Notes under the pieces: generated by a model | The model's database searches: none | Seen by the model: the letters and a program-made list of their open reading frames with translations, nothing else | What the model was told of the DNA's origin: nothing | From: an uncultured Agathobaculum sp. | GTDB taxonomy: Bacteria; Bacillota; Clostridia; Oscillospirales; Butyricicoccaceae | Assembly (NCBI GenBank): GCA_944376955.1 | Contig: CALWEB010000206.1 | Coordinates: 1-6,081, forward strand | Direction: 5' to 3' | Length of the DNA stretch: 6,081 bases | Program-made: the position numbers and the translations under genes | In this document: one piece after another, positions 5,943 to 6,081 of the stretch | How the letters are laid out: the number at the start of each line of letters is the position of its first letter | How positions within the stretch are numbered: the stretch's first letter is position 1

Positions 5943-6081
5943 AGTCTGTTTCCTCCCTAACCGGATTCGTTGGCTGCGCAAGATCTGATTCGTCCTGCGG
6001 GAGTGACTCGTCTTCCAGGGTTGCGTCCACCGCGCTGTCCATCAGCTTGATCAGCTCCAGCGCACTGCGGAAATTCGCTTT
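5932..6081 (-). CDS. Unrecognised upstream gene, C-terminal 49 codons only
   Basis: One minus-strand frame is open from the window edge to a TAA at 5934-5932. It encodes an amphipathic stretch (FRSALELIKLMDSAVDATLE) followed by an acidic, Ser/Pro-containing tail ending PVREETDYET. I do not recognise the family. Its stop lies 11 bases inside the VWA gene (the TATGAAACATAA overlap), the arrangement expected of translationally coupled genes in one operon. This supports its being real despite the short visible length. A second frame is also open for part of the stretch but ends in TAG before the VWA start and looks less protein-like. The gene probably belongs to the same cluster, but its function cannot be inferred from this fragment. 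Confidence 0.6.
   Translation of the reverse strand, partial: KANFRSALELIKLMDSAVDATLEDESLPQDESDLAQPTNPVREETDYET
5951..5958 (-). promoter_or_regulatory. Ribosome binding site that fixes the VWA gene start
   Basis: AGGGAGGA on the minus strand lies 9 bases before the ATG at 5942. It is inside the last codons of the upstream gene, so ribosomes finishing that gene could re-initiate here. It argues against the TTG start at 5981. Confidence 0.8.

Noticed and set aside
5943..5981. TTG start at 5981 for the VWA protein, adding 13 residues
   Set aside because: The extension is basic and would precede the signal peptide. The strong AGGGAGGA site is correctly spaced for the ATG at 5942 instead.
5278..5988. 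Plus-strand open frames over the stalk region (also 5292-5918 and 4910-5665)
   Set aside because: These are antisense shadows of the GC-rich Pro/Glu/Ala stalk, giving Ser/Gly/Ala- or Arg/Pro-rich low-complexity translations without convincing starts.

Overview
The window reads as one co-directional gene cluster on the minus strand, with transcription running from position 6081 towards 1. It encodes a SipW/TasA-type extracellular fibre system from a Gram-positive bacterium. The AGGAG-type ribosome binding sites, the SipW-class signal peptidase, the TasA/camelysin-like secreted proteins and the von Willebrand factor A (VWA) plus CnaB surface protein together suggest a member of the Clostridia, plausibly an Oscillospiraceae-type gut commensal. 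That taxonomic placement is inference from protein style and mixed GC content. No rRNA, tRNA, phage or transposon sequence is visible.

Layout in the direction of transcription. (1) 6081-5932: the 3' end of an unrecognised gene with an acidic C-terminus. Its stop lies inside the start of the next gene. (2) 5942-2220: a 1240-residue secreted protein with an ordinary Sec signal peptide, a Pro/Glu/Ala/Thr/Ser-rich stalk, two copies of a short helical repeat, a VWA domain with an intact metal-binding site and an unusual cysteine-bearing insertion, Ig-like regions, and a C-terminal CnaB-like domain. It has no LPXTG motif or membrane anchor. (3) 2197-1625: a 190-residue small SipW-dependent secreted protein, in the position that tapA occupies in the Bacillus tapA-sipW-tasA operon. 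(4) 1603-1064: the SipW-type signal peptidase. (5) A 165-bp gap containing a perfect 15-bp inverted repeat, a TATAAT promoter and a leader hairpin. (6) 898-290: a TasA-like fibre subunit. (7) 238-1: a second TasA-like subunit, cut off by the window edge.

Proposed working model (inference from families and gene order). SipW cleaves the three proteins that carry the [GA]-[GST]-T-[LM]-A-Y-[FL] signal peptide. The two TasA paralogues form the fibre, and the 190-residue protein acts as an accessory or initiator subunit. The VWA/CnaB protein would be the adhesin displayed with or on the fibre. Sortase pili use similar VWA/CnaB proteins at their tips, but no sortase or sorting signal is present here. 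The promoter and hairpins after sipW would let the abundant TasA subunits be made at a different level from the adhesin and peptidase.
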